DNA from: Piezodorus guildinii
Lineage: Eukaryota; Arthropoda; Insecta; Hemiptera; Pentatomidae
Length of the DNA: 64,000 nt
Direction: 5' to 3'
Assembly (NCBI GenBank): GCA_023052935.1
Contig: CM041294.1
Coordinates: 44,992,736 to 45,056,735 of the forward strand
Shown in pieces: positions 12,893 through 23,806 of this stretch (positions are counted from its first letter, which is position 1; each line of letters opens with the position of its first letter). Position numbers and translations under genes: made by a program. The notes below the pieces were generated by a model. The model did no database searches. It saw only the letters and a program-made list of their open reading frames with translations, and had not been told where the DNA came from.

Positions 12893-15194
12893 TAGAAGCT
12901 GCTTATTTAGAAAATATTAGACGGTTCAAACGCGGAATTCAATACAGCTTCACTGTTCTTTGGTTTAGTTCTTAGTTTTATTTTAACATTAAGTAATCAT
13001 GTTAGTAGAAACTTATTCATTATCTTTTTGAGGAGACCGTATTAAAAATTATATAGGTTATGGTGATTAGTTATCGAGATTGATAGCAGTTATTGATGTG
13101 GTTAAAAATACTTGTCAAGCACTAAAGTTAATCTATTTTTATCGAATATCCTTGAGTCTGTTTGGACTATATTCCAGGGTGTTTGAACTTTCGGTATAAT
13201 TTAATATTGTGTATATATTTATTTTTATATTAATTATCTTAATACAAGAAACAGTTTTTAAGATAAATACTCCTTTCTCAGACCAGCCTGAGGACAGATG
13301 TTTAAGTCCTCCAGTACCACTAGACATAAATTTATTTTTGGTGGATGGCTCTTCTTGAAGGTGGAGGGCCATTCAAGAAGAATTGTGGGCGGGACATGAG
13401 TCTTTTCTCGACTAATAGCATCTCACTGGGGGATATAACAAGGGCCGGCACACTCCTTCCTATCTTCGCCGTTAACTATAATTGTTTAAATAATGTACTA
13501 TGCTTTAGAAATTTACTGATTTATGCTATTTTAAATTATAATAAAAGAATATAACAAAAAAAAAAATATATATATATACATAAATAAAAATATAGATGCT
13601 TTACCCATGAATTACATGCTAAGAAAACAGGTCTTTCATGTTTAATGGATTATACCTTTATTTATTTAGTAGTCTAGACTTGTCTTTTTTTTTTTTTTTC
13701 TTACGGTTCGTTTACATCATCCATTAATATTAATTGGACATTGCTGAAATGATTGTGATATTTTTATCATTTTGATGACGCGTATACTTCTACAGTTTAT
13801 ATTAGCTTTCATCCTCTATTAGACGGAATAATTGTCAAGGAATGATAAGTTTTCAATCTCTGAAAATTAATTGTTACGCTTCGGTGTCACGTCAGTTTAA
13901 GATCTTATAAGGCGAATTACACGCTGATAGAGAAAGAGAAGTGAAAGTGGGATAAGTCACTATCATACTTTCAACGTATTTATAATAAACATTAAATATT
14001 AGTATTGTTAGATGTAGATTATTTAAGGTAAAGGTCAAAGACTAAAAGTAAAGTTTGAGGCTTATGATTAACTTTACCACTATTTTATTTAATTAAGGTG
14101 GGTACCACTCAACTGAGAAAAAAATGTTCTTTGCATCAGAAGATGGCATTATAGCCAAAACGTAGTGTATCATAAATAAAATAGTGGTGAAGTGGAATAT
14201 CAGCCTTCTACTTTATTTTATTTTTTTTATATGAAAACTAGATTAAAAATTTACTTTTTTAATAATATTTATATAACCCCTGTTTGTTTCGATATTACTT
14301 CAGAATTTACCTAGGCATAAAATTAACCTTGGAAAATATTTCTCTTGTTTTAATTTTTTGAATTCTTTTTATGATTTGAATCCGAATTCTTGTTTATACG
14401 TTTTAGTGAGTGACAATAATGTGAAATGAATTGCTGGTTTATTTAAATAAATTAACGGTATTTTCATTTCTAGACAGTTTGGAAAATTCAAGAAGACCTA
14501 TTTTATTTGAAATAAACTTAATTATACTCAAAATATTTGAGAAAAATTCGTTATTAAAAAGTTGATTTATGTTAAAAAGTTATATACATAAAACTGCAAT
14601 GTTCTGAAAATTGTTCCGAAATTCTTATACTTTGTTTCAAGCTAAACAGCTAAATCACCAGCAGTTTTACTGATTTTTTATTGTTATTGGCTAAGCTTGA
14701 TTTATGTGTTATTTAATAATGTGTATTTAATACCAAATATGATCATTTAAATTATAAAAATGTTATGACTACTTGTGGTAGTTATGTTGATATTAGAAGT
14801 CATCTGGCATGATACGTGTGAGATGTTCTTTTTGACTTGATTAATCACAGAAATCTAAAACTGCAACTTGCATATTTAAATAATCTAAAATTGTATTTAA
14901 ATGTTAAATAATGAAGTTCATTAAAATTAAACAGGCTTGGTGAGGGAGGGAGCTGTCGGTCTTTAAGGAGAAAAAAGATAGAAACTTGAAAGGACTTATT
15001 TAAAAGGAAATGAAAAAAAAAAGGTCCTTTGAGTCCACCCTTTGGGGGAGTTTCAAGTATCCCTTTTTTTCTGATCCATTTGCCTTTATTCGCTATTTAG
15101 GGCATTATCGCGGAGGTATAATGATAATACATGTTATAAAAATGTAATACTTATTATCTAAAATATTTTGGTTACAATTACTGTTTGTTGATTC
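12893..15194. other. AT-rich DNA, no gene recognised
   Basis: No gene recognised. A 69-codon frame at 13345-13554 and its antisense partner at 13139-13372 lie in a slightly GC-richer patch and lack known motifs. Around 14100-14200 a segment containing AGAAGATGGCATTATAGCC resembles the tail motifs that follow some retroelement ORFs, but no ORF is attached. A GC-richer patch also lies at 14940-15070. Confidence 0.4.
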
Positions 15195-15410
15195 ATTTAA
15201 ACTTACTTTTATGCTACTTGGGCTAATCTGGTGATGCTACAGTGGAAGTCCTAATTTTTTTCTATCCAGGTTTTATTAGAATGGGGATCTTTAACGAGTA
15301 ACTGACATCGCAAATATTCGGGACCACCATTTTACGTTCCCTGCGGCATACTTCCATCCAAAAATTTCTAGAAACACCTGCTAGGCCTGAACCCGCTTGT
15401 TACAATTACA
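15195..15410 (-). mobile_element. SINE-A, diverged copy cut by a HINE-like element
   Basis: Minus-strand SINE-A: the tail-proximal end lies on the left (ACTTTTATGCTACTTGGGC) and the body follows (GGTTTTATTAGAATGGGGATC). The B-box region, CCTGAACCCGC, is reached before the match stops at about 15412, where a HINE-like element begins. This copy is more diverged than the others, so it is probably older and was interrupted later. Confidence 0.7.
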
Positions 15411-15416
15411 TACCAA

Positions 15417-16120
15417 TTGTAAAAATCTGGTGCGGGCAACACACGACTTTCACTTACTTCCATTTTTAAAATCAATGAAAGAATTTTCAAATACAGTTAA
15501 AGATAAAAATACGTGAAATTATTAAGGAATTAATCAAATTGAATTTATATAGAAACATGTGTTTTATTAAAAAATCTATTATATTATTATCTAAAATAGT
15601 CAGTTAGTTTTATGTTCGTTTCATCACTCTCTATTAACTTTTAAAAGCTTGTGTATGAGATGATATTTTTCTAAAATCTTAAGCTTTCCAACGGTATATC
15701 ATTACTGCTCTTATGTCCAAAAAACGAAAAATTGCGTTAAAAAAATATTGTTTCTGTTTTCTCCTTTAGTTGGGTATCGATTTTATTAAATTTATATATT
15801 TACCTGTTTTTCACCAGCGTTAACAAGATAATCTAGTTATTAAAATATCGGCATTTAAGCCTTGTCAGCCCATTTTTATCCAAATAAAACCTACATGATA
15901 TTAAAGCCCATTAAATTTTACATCGATATAGCGAGTTTAATCAAAATCGTCGGAACTGTTTTCGAGAAAATCGAAAAAAGGTGCAAAATGCATGATATGA
16001 AGTGCCTCTTCTGGTAAGCTCATTTTGATGAAAAAAGTTTTGTCACGTCTCGGGCGTATAGTTGTCTTAAATATAAAATTTCAGTTTCATAGGACTTACC
16101 GTTTCCGCCCCGGGATTACT

Positions 16121-16152
<32 letters not shown>

Positions 16153-16302
16153 ACACACAGACACACACACACACAGACCTTTTTGAGAGACTTGGTTATT
16201 TGGACTCAGGGGATCCTAAAACGTGTATTTCCGTTGAAAACTGGAATTCGAAAATTTTCACGATCGCAATACTTCCCCTTACTATTTATAGTAAGTGAAA
16301 GT
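15417..16302 (+). mobile_element. HINE-like (Helentron/DINE-1-type) element, copy 1
   Basis: Starts AAAAATCTGGTGCGGGCAAC and ends in the palindrome TTACTATTTATAGTAA followed by GTGAAAGTAA. Near the 5' end is ACTTTCACTTAC; its exact reverse complement GTAAGTGAAAGT is at the 3' end, giving 12-bp subterminal inverted repeats. A CA microsatellite lies inside the 3' third. Subterminal inverted repeats, a 3' hairpin and an internal microsatellite without a transposase gene are hallmarks of Helentron-associated (DINE-1-like) elements. The family name is inference; a MITE-like origin is the alternative. About 12 full or partial copies lie in the window. Confidence 0.7.
16121..16177. repeat. (CA)n microsatellite inside a HINE-like element
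   Basis: CA dinucleotides interrupted by CAGA units. The same tract at the same internal position occurs in the copies at 33.99 and 34.80 kb with different lengths, and it is almost absent from the copy at 31.0 kb. The tract is therefore a variable part of the element. Confidence 0.9.
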
Positions 16303-16715
16303 AATAAAGTAAATTAAATTTCTATAGAAACATGTGTTTCATTAAAAAATCTATTATATTATTATCTAAAATAATCAGTTAGTTTTATGTTCATTTCATC
16401 ACTCTCTATTAACTTTTAAAAGCTTGTGTATGAGATGATAATTTTTCTAAAATCTTTAGCTTTCCAACGGTATATCATACATGTATATTACTGCTCTTAT
16501 GTTTAAAAACAAAAAATTGCATTAAAAAAATATTGTTTCTGTTTTCTCCTTTAGTTGGGTATCGAATTTATTCAATTTATATATTTACCTGTTTTTCATC
16601 AGCGTTAACAAGATAATCTAGTTATTATTATTGAATCTACAAAATTAAAGGTACTTTAGGGGAAGAAAATTTAAAATATCGGCATTTAAGCCCATAGTAA
16701 GTGAAAGTAAAAATT
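16303..16715 (+). mobile_element. HINE-like element, tandem second copy with internal deletion
   Basis: Follows copy 1 directly. It matches the family from the TATAGAAACATGTGTTTC segment to GGCATTTAAGCCC and then jumps to ATAGTAAGTGAAAGTAA, the 3' terminus. The whole segment between, including the microsatellite, is deleted. It begins inside the element rather than at its 5' end, so the two copies form a head-to-tail array with a period near 775 bp. Confidence 0.75.
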
Positions 16716-17151
16716 GTGCAATATCTTCAGAATGATAAACTATAAATGAAGTGATTAAGTCATGTAATAAATACATTTATCTTCTACGACACTCATAATG
16801 ATTATTTGACTCTAAAACTGATACCGTATCTCCAATCATATTTTATTATTTTAAATATTGATATTTCATTCGAAATCACTGAACTTTTACTTATCTTTCT
16901 GTATGAAATAGAATTTTGATGTTTATCTTTATCGGTATAAATGAGAACTTAAAAACGTTGTTTTTTTATTACTCTATAATCAATTCTACTGCTTAATTTG
17001 CTACATAATAGATTTTTTTTTTAATCGTTAATTTTTCTACTTATAATATATATTAAGCTGAGCAGTTTTATAGGAAATGGTAAAAAAAAAAAAAAAAAAT
17101 AATGTAATATTCATTTTATAAAGTGGTTATTCGTTTACAACTTGATTTTTA
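16716..17151. other. AT-rich spacer between HINE-like copies
   Basis: No gene recognised. Long A run near 17083-17098. Confidence 0.5.
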
Positions 17152-18016
17152 AAAAATCTGGTTCTGGCAGCACCCGATTTTCACACTTTAATTTCAAAAA
17201 TATTTTAAGTTGATTTTAATTAAACGTGTATTTATTTATGTTGGAATTATATTATTTAGATTAAATAATGTAACTATATTAAATTGTTAATCAGTAATAA
17301 TTTTATTCCCTATTCGTCTATAAGTTTATTATATTCGTTTTACAACTTTTTGTATCAGATAATATTTTTTCTAAAATCTTGCTCTTTCCAACGGCATATT
17401 ATACGTCTACATTACAGTTCTAATTATCTAAAAACCAAAAATTACATTTAACAATATTTTGGATTTTATCCTATCGTTGATCACCAAATTCGTCCAACTT
17501 GTATATTTAGCCGTCCTTCATCAATGTCATTCAGGTGATATGTTTAATATTTTGGAATGTACAAAATTAAAAGTATTTTAGAGAAAAAAATTTAAATTGT
17601 TGGCATTTAAGCCCTGTCAGACTATTTCAACCAGAATGAAACCTACATCATATTAAAGCCCGTTAAATATTGCATCAAAATCTTAAACCAGTTTAATAAA
17701 AATTGTTAGAGCCGTTTTTGAGAAAATCGTAAAAAGGTGCAAAATGAGTGGTATAAAGTGATTCTGCTGGTAAGCCGATGTAGATGGAAAAGTTGCTGTA
17801 ACATCTCGGGGTTATAGTTATCTCAGATATGAAATTTTGTTTTCGTACACCTTTTCGTTTTCGTGCTGGACTTACCACAAACTCACAGACTTTTTTGCGG
17901 GACTTGGTTGTTTGGACTCGGGGACCCTATAACGTTTATTTCCGTTGAAAACAGGAATTCGAAAATTTTCATGATCGCAATACTTTCCCTTACTATATGT
18001 TTCATTTATAGGTAAG
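17152..18016 (+). mobile_element. HINE-like element, diverged copy
   Basis: Begins AAAAAATCTGGTTCTGGCAGC and keeps the family order. It lacks the CA microsatellite; only ACTTACCACAAACTCACAGA remains at that position. At the 3' end the palindrome arms are separated by extra bases (TTACTATATG ... TATAGGTAAGTGAAAG). It is the most diverged long copy in the window. Confidence 0.7.
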
Positions 18017-18524
18017 TGAAAGTAATAATAACTATTTCAATAAGTACTTTTTATTTGTATTTATTTTACACTTTTGAACGTAAATATGAAAATATATTGT
18101 ATTGTTCTTCATTTTGAAAAAGTATAGTTCTGAAAACCATCGAGAATCGATCTTATCGTGTAAAAACCCGAATTTCCATTTAACCCGTATTTGTAAGCGG
18201 TTCAATCTTTTATGGGAGGGGATAAAATATGTTGGACTAAAGCTACCTCTAGTATATTATTCATATTTTTTTTTATCAATGGAAATTGAAATGTGACGGA
18301 ACAGTCACGTACTCATTGATATGCTGGTCTCCCCGCGATGGCAAATACAAATCTATCTGCTTATCATCCTAACTGTATATAGATTCCATTCAAACAAGTT
18401 ATAAGGAATGTTTAGTAGTAAAGAATGTGACATAAATTCAGTTTTTGAGCTTTTCATAAAAAATAAATATTATTATTATTTTATTGTATATATATATATG
18501 AATTTATTTATTTTCTATTTTATG
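18017..18524. other. Unassigned stretch, no gene recognised
   Basis: A 64-codon frame at 18102-18296 has no known motif. The stretch may belong to the poly(A)-ended retroposon that finishes at 18656, but there is nothing to confirm it. Confidence 0.4.
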
Positions 18525-18624
18525 TAATTTGACTATTATTATTATTTTCTGTATAAATAGTATGAATGTGGTCTCTTATCAATATTATTATTGTTCATTT
18601 TGTAACAAATTGTAATATATCTCA

Positions 18625-18656
<32 letters not shown>
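18525..18656 (+). mobile_element. 3' end of a poly(A) retroposon, unnamed family
   Basis: A segment running from TATGAATGTGGTCTC to AACAAATTGTAATATATCTC and then a run of about 30 A. The same order, TATGAATGTGATCTTA then AACAAATTGTAATATATCTG and a poly(A), recurs at 46.61-46.70 kb. Two unlinked copies that share a 3' end and a poly(A) point to a reverse-transcribed element. No ORF is attached, so the clade is unknown. Confidence 0.6.
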
Positions 18657-18659
<3 letters not shown>

Positions 18660-18720
18660 ATCACAAGCTTGAGCCGAAACGTCGGCAAAATTAAAATATT
18701 TAGAAAAAGACTGACTCCTG
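18660..18720 (+). repeat. Retroelement tail motif GAAACGTCGGC
   Basis: CTTGAGCCGAAACGTCGGCA followed by AAATTAAAATATT, CTGATTATT and CACCTATA. The same string of blocks recurs at 41.46-41.55 kb. Motifs of this form follow the ORF in many animal Penelope-like and related retroelements, so this is probably a detached 3' end (inference). Confidence 0.45.
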
Positions 18721-18749
18721 ATTATTCCACCTATAACTCTTATATTATT

Positions 18750-19080
18750 GTTTATTTATTAAAGTCACTTTATGCTACTATGGCTAATCGGACGATGCTA
18801 CGATACGAGTACTAAAATTTGCCTATCCAGGTTTTATTAGGATAGGGATCTTTAACGAGTACCTGACAACGCACAGGCTCGGGACCAGGAGCACTCTGAG
18901 GGTTCTCCTCAAGTAACGTTCTTTAAAAATTAAGTTAGAAATATAAAACGATTGGTATCGACGACCTTTCCCATGCTCGACAAATCAAATATTTCGATTG
19001 TCAAGTCATTCGCTTATTGTCATGGGCTGGGCGACAGGAGGTGTGGAAATAAAATACGCAAAACAAAGTATAAATACATA
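18750..19080 (-). mobile_element. Jockey LINE (family J3) 3' end, second copy
   Basis: Minus-strand copy. From the right: the LINE-specific 3' region (about 19080 to 18892) matches 6380-6549, including CCCAGCCCATGACAATAAGC and GAGAACCCTCAGAGTGCTCC when reversed. Then comes the block shared with SINE-A (18891-18750). It is severely 5'-truncated, with no coding sequence left. It shows that the arrangement at 6.0-6.7 kb is a real element end, not a chance junction. Confidence 0.75.
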
Positions 19081-19084
19081 GTAA

Positions 19085-19262
19085 TATTAACAGTGCGATG
19101 TCGGGTACTCGGCTCGTGACCACCATTTAACGTCCCCTACGAAGGACGGCATAACTAAGGATTTTTTACTCCCATTAAAAAATCCTAGAGCCACCCGCAG
19201 GTTTGAACCCGCGACCTTTGGCATAGAAAACTGTTATGCTAGCAACTACGCTATGGGTGACC
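19085..19262 (-). mobile_element. SINE-A, head and body without tail
   Basis: Keeps the tRNA-like head (B box GGTTCAAACCT on the minus strand and GCTAGCAT.. before it) and about half of the body. It lacks the tail block shared with the LINE. It abuts the LINE copy at 18750-19080, so a single rearrangement or insertion probably removed its 3' part. Confidence 0.7.
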
Positions 19263-20224
19263 CCCATTTTATTAGTCGTTATTAGGTTTATTCGTATCAT
19301 GAAACGTAAGCCATAAAATTTTATTCTAACTTCTTTCGATTTTCATTCAAAGAAAAGTACTTACCCTTTCTATATATTTCATACCTAAGTGAAAGTGAAA
19401 AATCAAGTAAACATAATAATGCGCCAATTACATAATTTCGAACAATTAATATTTTAATTGTTTTAATATACTATTTCTGTAAATAATGAGAAGGTTTAAT
19501 TTAAATTCATTATAAATCCATTCGCTTTATGATTTCTTTAATGATTGTTTACATATACAGATATATTTGAATGGAAAATATTTACTTATTCTTAATTACA
19601 AAATCGGACTCCTCCACTTTCCTGTATTTTTTTTTTTTTTTAAACACATTCGCATCGATCGCCATTTAGATAAATAGAAAATAAATATGCTTTTTTGATA
19701 TCCTATATGAAAGGAACTCTACTGCTTTCCTAATTAAGTTAAAATAATTACAGGTATAGACTTATTCGTTATTTAGTAAAATATTTGTTATATTACAGCA
19801 CATATGAACTATTTTAATTTTTCTTATTTAATTAATGAATTAATTTTTATACAGTTTCCCCTTCGACTCTGGAGTACAGCTACACCTAATTATAAAGAAC
19901 ATGGACTTGATACTTCGTTCAAAATTCTTTGATAATGTACTTTTTTTTTTTACCATTTATTACTTTCCTCAAAAATTAGACATTTTATTAATGAACTGTT
20001 TAATAAATTAATATAAATGGAGGCTTGTATCTGAGGAAACTATCGTGTTACAAGTAGGAACGTCTCTAGTTTTATTTGTTACAATTAGATTATAATTCTA
20101 AACATTTTCATATTCAAGGGCCAAAAACGTTTTGTGTCTTTATTTTTAATGTAAATTTTTTATAACACCTAAAAGAGTACACATTGCCTTCCATTTCTCA
20201 CTTAATTACTTTATTTCATAATTT
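19263..20224. other. AT-rich DNA with a HINE terminus remnant
   Basis: A degenerate HINE 3' end (TACCCTTTCTATATATTTC followed by AAGTGAAAGTGAAA) is visible near 19362-19400. No gene recognised in the rest. Confidence 0.45.
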
Positions 20225-20896
20225 TTTCATATTTGTCGACGTATCGGGGCTGTTTTCCCATTTTCAAGACTGAAACAATTTTTTTTTAAACTTTCATTAG
20301 TGAATAAAATTACATTATTTAAATGTTTGTCCTTGAAAAATTATCTTCAACAATTGTGTCATAATTATTTTTAAACTAACAATAATTACCTTATTTTTTT
20401 CATTATATAATTGCTATATCATATATCACCCTTCATTCTATTTCATAGCACACTGCTATTTGTCCTTATTGGTGTTCATTGACTCACTGTTTCTATTATT
20501 TTTCTATTTTAAACTTTGTACCTTTCCAGTATTCCTGTGTAATCCTTGTGCTTTTTATTCATTTTTATTTTTATTTCTATTAATTATATGTCCTAATTAC
20601 GGTTCTCGGGCTATTGTTTTATTTATTTTAAAATTTTATCTTATTTATGATATCTGTGTAATGTACTCCTAGGTTTTTTGTATCTGTTTTATAATTTATT
20701 GTCCTGCTATTAATTTTGATAATGTGGATTGCTTCTATTAGTTTTCTATTTCTATTATTTTGAGATGTGTCTAAAATTACTGTGTTTTCAAAGTTAAATT
20801 TATGTTGTTTTATTAAACTATGGGATGGTAATCCTGTTGTGTTTGTGTTTTTTATATTTTTACAATTGGATATATGTGTGGGATATTCTTGTTTTT

Positions 20897-20897
<1 letters not shown>
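20225..20897 (-). pseudogene. Penelope-like element, GIY-YIG endonuclease C-terminal part and 3' end
   Basis: On the minus strand a frame from about 20890 reads QEYPTHISNCKNIKN, TGLPSHSLIKQHKFNFEN, TVILDTSQNNRNRKLIEA and INSRTINYKTD. This is the C-terminal part of the GIY-YIG nuclease that follows the reverse transcriptase in PLEs, with the typical H.F.F....IL.T.....R...E....I pattern. The 5' continuation lies beyond the Jockey-like insertion at 25245-25420. Near 20230-20275 a motif with TTGAAAATGGGAAAACAGCC on the minus strand matches the usual position of the end of the PLE reading frame. It is interrupted and therefore dead. Confidence 0.75.
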
Positions 20898-20930
<33 letters not shown>

Positions 20931-21144
20931 CTTACCCTCTGGTTTTATTTTCGAACAAAATACAAATACAAATATAATATGTATAGCTGTCAGATTTGTC
21001 CTTCTGTTACCCGGAGGTATTCTAAAGAGGATTGCTATATGCGCTGGATGCACTAGTAATCTTTCAAGGGCTTCTTCTAAGCCTTTATTTATCCATTGCA
21101 AAATGGGAGGGACCATTCTTCAGGGTTTTGGCAATAAATTGAGT

Positions 21145-23806
21145 TCAGACATAGTCCGAACTCCTTCCCTCGGCGACAACGTCAACGAGAGGTAGTGATC
21201 CTTGCCACCTCCCAGGCTTGGGTGGTGGGGTGATATCAGAAAATAATGGATTAGCACAGGCCTTCAGCCCATCAAAAAATTTAATGTGCCTCCGGCTGAT
21301 ATATTCAGGCACTGTTGGCAATACTAATTCCTGATGAAGGATATGGTTTCTGGCCCTTTGTAAGTTGGTACCTCTGACAATCCGCCGAAGGATGGAGTTC
21401 TGGAACGTCTGTAATTGTTTGAGAGTGGACTTAAACAGATGCCGCATCAAGGGCGCACCATAGAGCATAGTCGGACGTATTATAGCCTTGTAGATCTGTA
21501 GTTTCAGCCTCAGTGAGAGCTGAGGTGACGTGAGTAGATGATTAAGTCTATAGCTCTTTCTCCTGGCCAGTTTGAGTCGTTCCCGGACGTGACTAGATAA
21601 GGTGAGGTGCCTATCTAGAGTGACGCCCAGGTAGAGGATTGAATTAGAGACTGGCAGTGTTTCTCCGTTCACTTTAAAATCAGTGGGCAAAGCGCTCTTC
21701 CCCTTCTGGAACGACATGACAATAGCATCTGTCTTCTTCGGGTTCACCCTAATGCCAATCTCCTTCAGCTCATCTACAATAGTGGTCGATGCTCCTTGTG
21801 CCAGGGTGAGAGCCCTTTTCGGTCTCATACTAGAAGCATAGATGCCAATGTCATCGGCGTAGGCTGCTACCAGTGCCATCGGGTGCTTCATTGAGATCAC
21901 TTTTGCTGTAAAGATCACAAACAATAGTGGTCCCAATACAGAACCTTGAGGAACCCCACAAATGGTGTCCTTTGAAGTTGACAATTTATCGCCTACCCTT
22001 ACGACGAAGGATCTCCCGCTTAAGTAGCTTCTGATCAATCGGCATAATGAAGCTGAAAAACGATAGTCTTCCAACTGGCGAAGCAGTAACTCGTGGGATA
22101 CACAATCAAACGCCTGTGTGCAGTCCAGCGAGATGAACGCCGTGGCTTCATTGTTCTTCGTCATACGCTCTATGGTGTGCCTTTGAAGTTTCACTAAATG
22201 ATGATCGCAGGCTACGCCTCGTGAGAACCCGGTTTGTTCTGGTGGAATGATGGACTCCTCACTGCAGTGCTCTAGCAGATGGTGATGGATCAGCCTCTCG
22301 AACACCTTGCTCATATGCGAAAGGAGACTGATAGGCCGATAATGCTCTGGTGAGTCTCCATTCTTCCCAGGACTTAAGTAGCGGCACTATGATCGCTTGC
22401 TTCCAGTCATCGGGGAAGTATGAGATCCGCATACAGGAGTTAAAAATGTTTAATAAGAAGGCTTTACCCCTCCGAGGTAGCATCTTCAATAGTACATACG
22501 GAATATCATCCAGTCCCGAAGCCTTGTTACCCTTGGTGCGTCGTAGTACCGACTCAAGCTGTCCGAAGGTGGAGAATATCCTCTTTTTATTAGGGGACGT
22601 TGGTCTTCCCGCAGGAAGTGTGGGAGCATTTAACAGCCGATCATCTTCCCTCGCCTTATAAGAATCGGCCAAGAGTTCAGTCTGTTCCTCAGGGGATAAT
22701 AGGGTGCCACCTGATGTAAGGTGTACACTCTTCCTCTTAGTGACGTGTGACCTCACAAGTCTCCAGAACTGACGATGATCATCATGAGTCCTACGGAGTT
22801 GCTCGTGCCATAGGAAAGTCTTCCAATCACGCATGAGGCTGGCTATCTGCCGGGTCATCGCATTGATGGCCGGTTTCAAGCCGTAGTCACAAGTTCGGTG
22901 GAAAATATTCCTCAGGTTGTTCCTTTGTGCAATGAGAGCAAGAATGTGGCTCGGTGGTTTCCTGAAGGCGTTTGGCTGAGGACTAAACCTTGGTATGGTA
23001 AGATTGGCTGATACATGGACGGTGGTGGTGATATCCGAGATCGCCTTCTGCACCTCTTTAACAGTTCTTAAGTACTGTATCTTTGGTAGGGTATCATCCA
23101 CACTAGCCCTATATCCTTTCCAGTCGGCCTTGTGGAAGAGGAACTTGCTCGCGGGTGGTGTTGCTGGAGTTCCCTCAAAGGCATATAGCACAGGCCGGTG
23201 GTCCGACGGTCCGTATGGGAGCGCTAGGCACTCAGTAACAGTGTGAAGGTCCCTGGTCAGGAGTAGGTCAAGTGTGGATGTCCAGTCAGGTCGGGCCGCA
23301 TGCCTAAAGGTGTGCACTCCGGGGTGGAAGACAGCCATCCTGGTCTTGGTGATATAGGTACCCATCGGATTGTTGCTACTGCACAGCCGGGCGTTGAAGT
23401 CCCCTAAGATGACAAACCGACTCTTATCCTGGGCGTGCTGCAGCAATAGCTTCATAGATGTTAATATAGCCTTGGGTCTCCTATAGACACAACAGAAAGT
23501 AAAACGTTGTTTTAATCGAACATCTACTGTGACTATATGAGTACCCTCTGTAGAAGCTACTGGGTTGGGTACCAACCTCGATGGGATATCTCCTCGAACC
23601 AGAATCACTACGGCCTCGTTAGCCCCGGGTTGACAAGCCTCCCGGTATGCAATATACCCCTGAAAATACAGTGAAGCAGAGGTGGGTAGTATAGTGTCGG
23701 TCAGCGCCACCACCGATGGCCGGTGCTGCTGCAGGAGGAGTTCTATTTCAGCCTTCTTCAGTAGTAGGCCTCGAATATTATAGGAAATAACTAAGTGCTC
23801 AGTCAT
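21145..23806 (-). pseudogene. ORF2: endonuclease and reverse transcriptase, one frameshift
   Basis: Residues 1-210 form an APE-type endonuclease that nicks the target: SYNIRG (N10), ALTDT (position 37, where the family has Glu), GDFNA (D136, N138), STLDLLLT and SDHRPV (D202, H203). The reverse transcriptase follows: KASGLDDI, YRPISLLS, QTGFSRGVACDHHL, FISLDCTQAFDCV (motif A), GVPQGSVLGPLL (B), AAYADDIGIYA (C, catalytic YADD intact), VNPKKTDAIVMS (D) and LGVTLDRHLTLSSHV (E). The C-terminal tail has YISRRHIKFFD. Total length would be near 887 residues, normal for Jockey ORF2. One extra base near 22372 shifts the frame in the reverse transcriptase, so the first part (22259-23806) ends early and the second stays open from about 22374 to 21145. 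The start ATG overlaps the ORF1 stop by 8 bases, so translation is probably coupled by termination-reinitiation. Confidence 0.9.
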
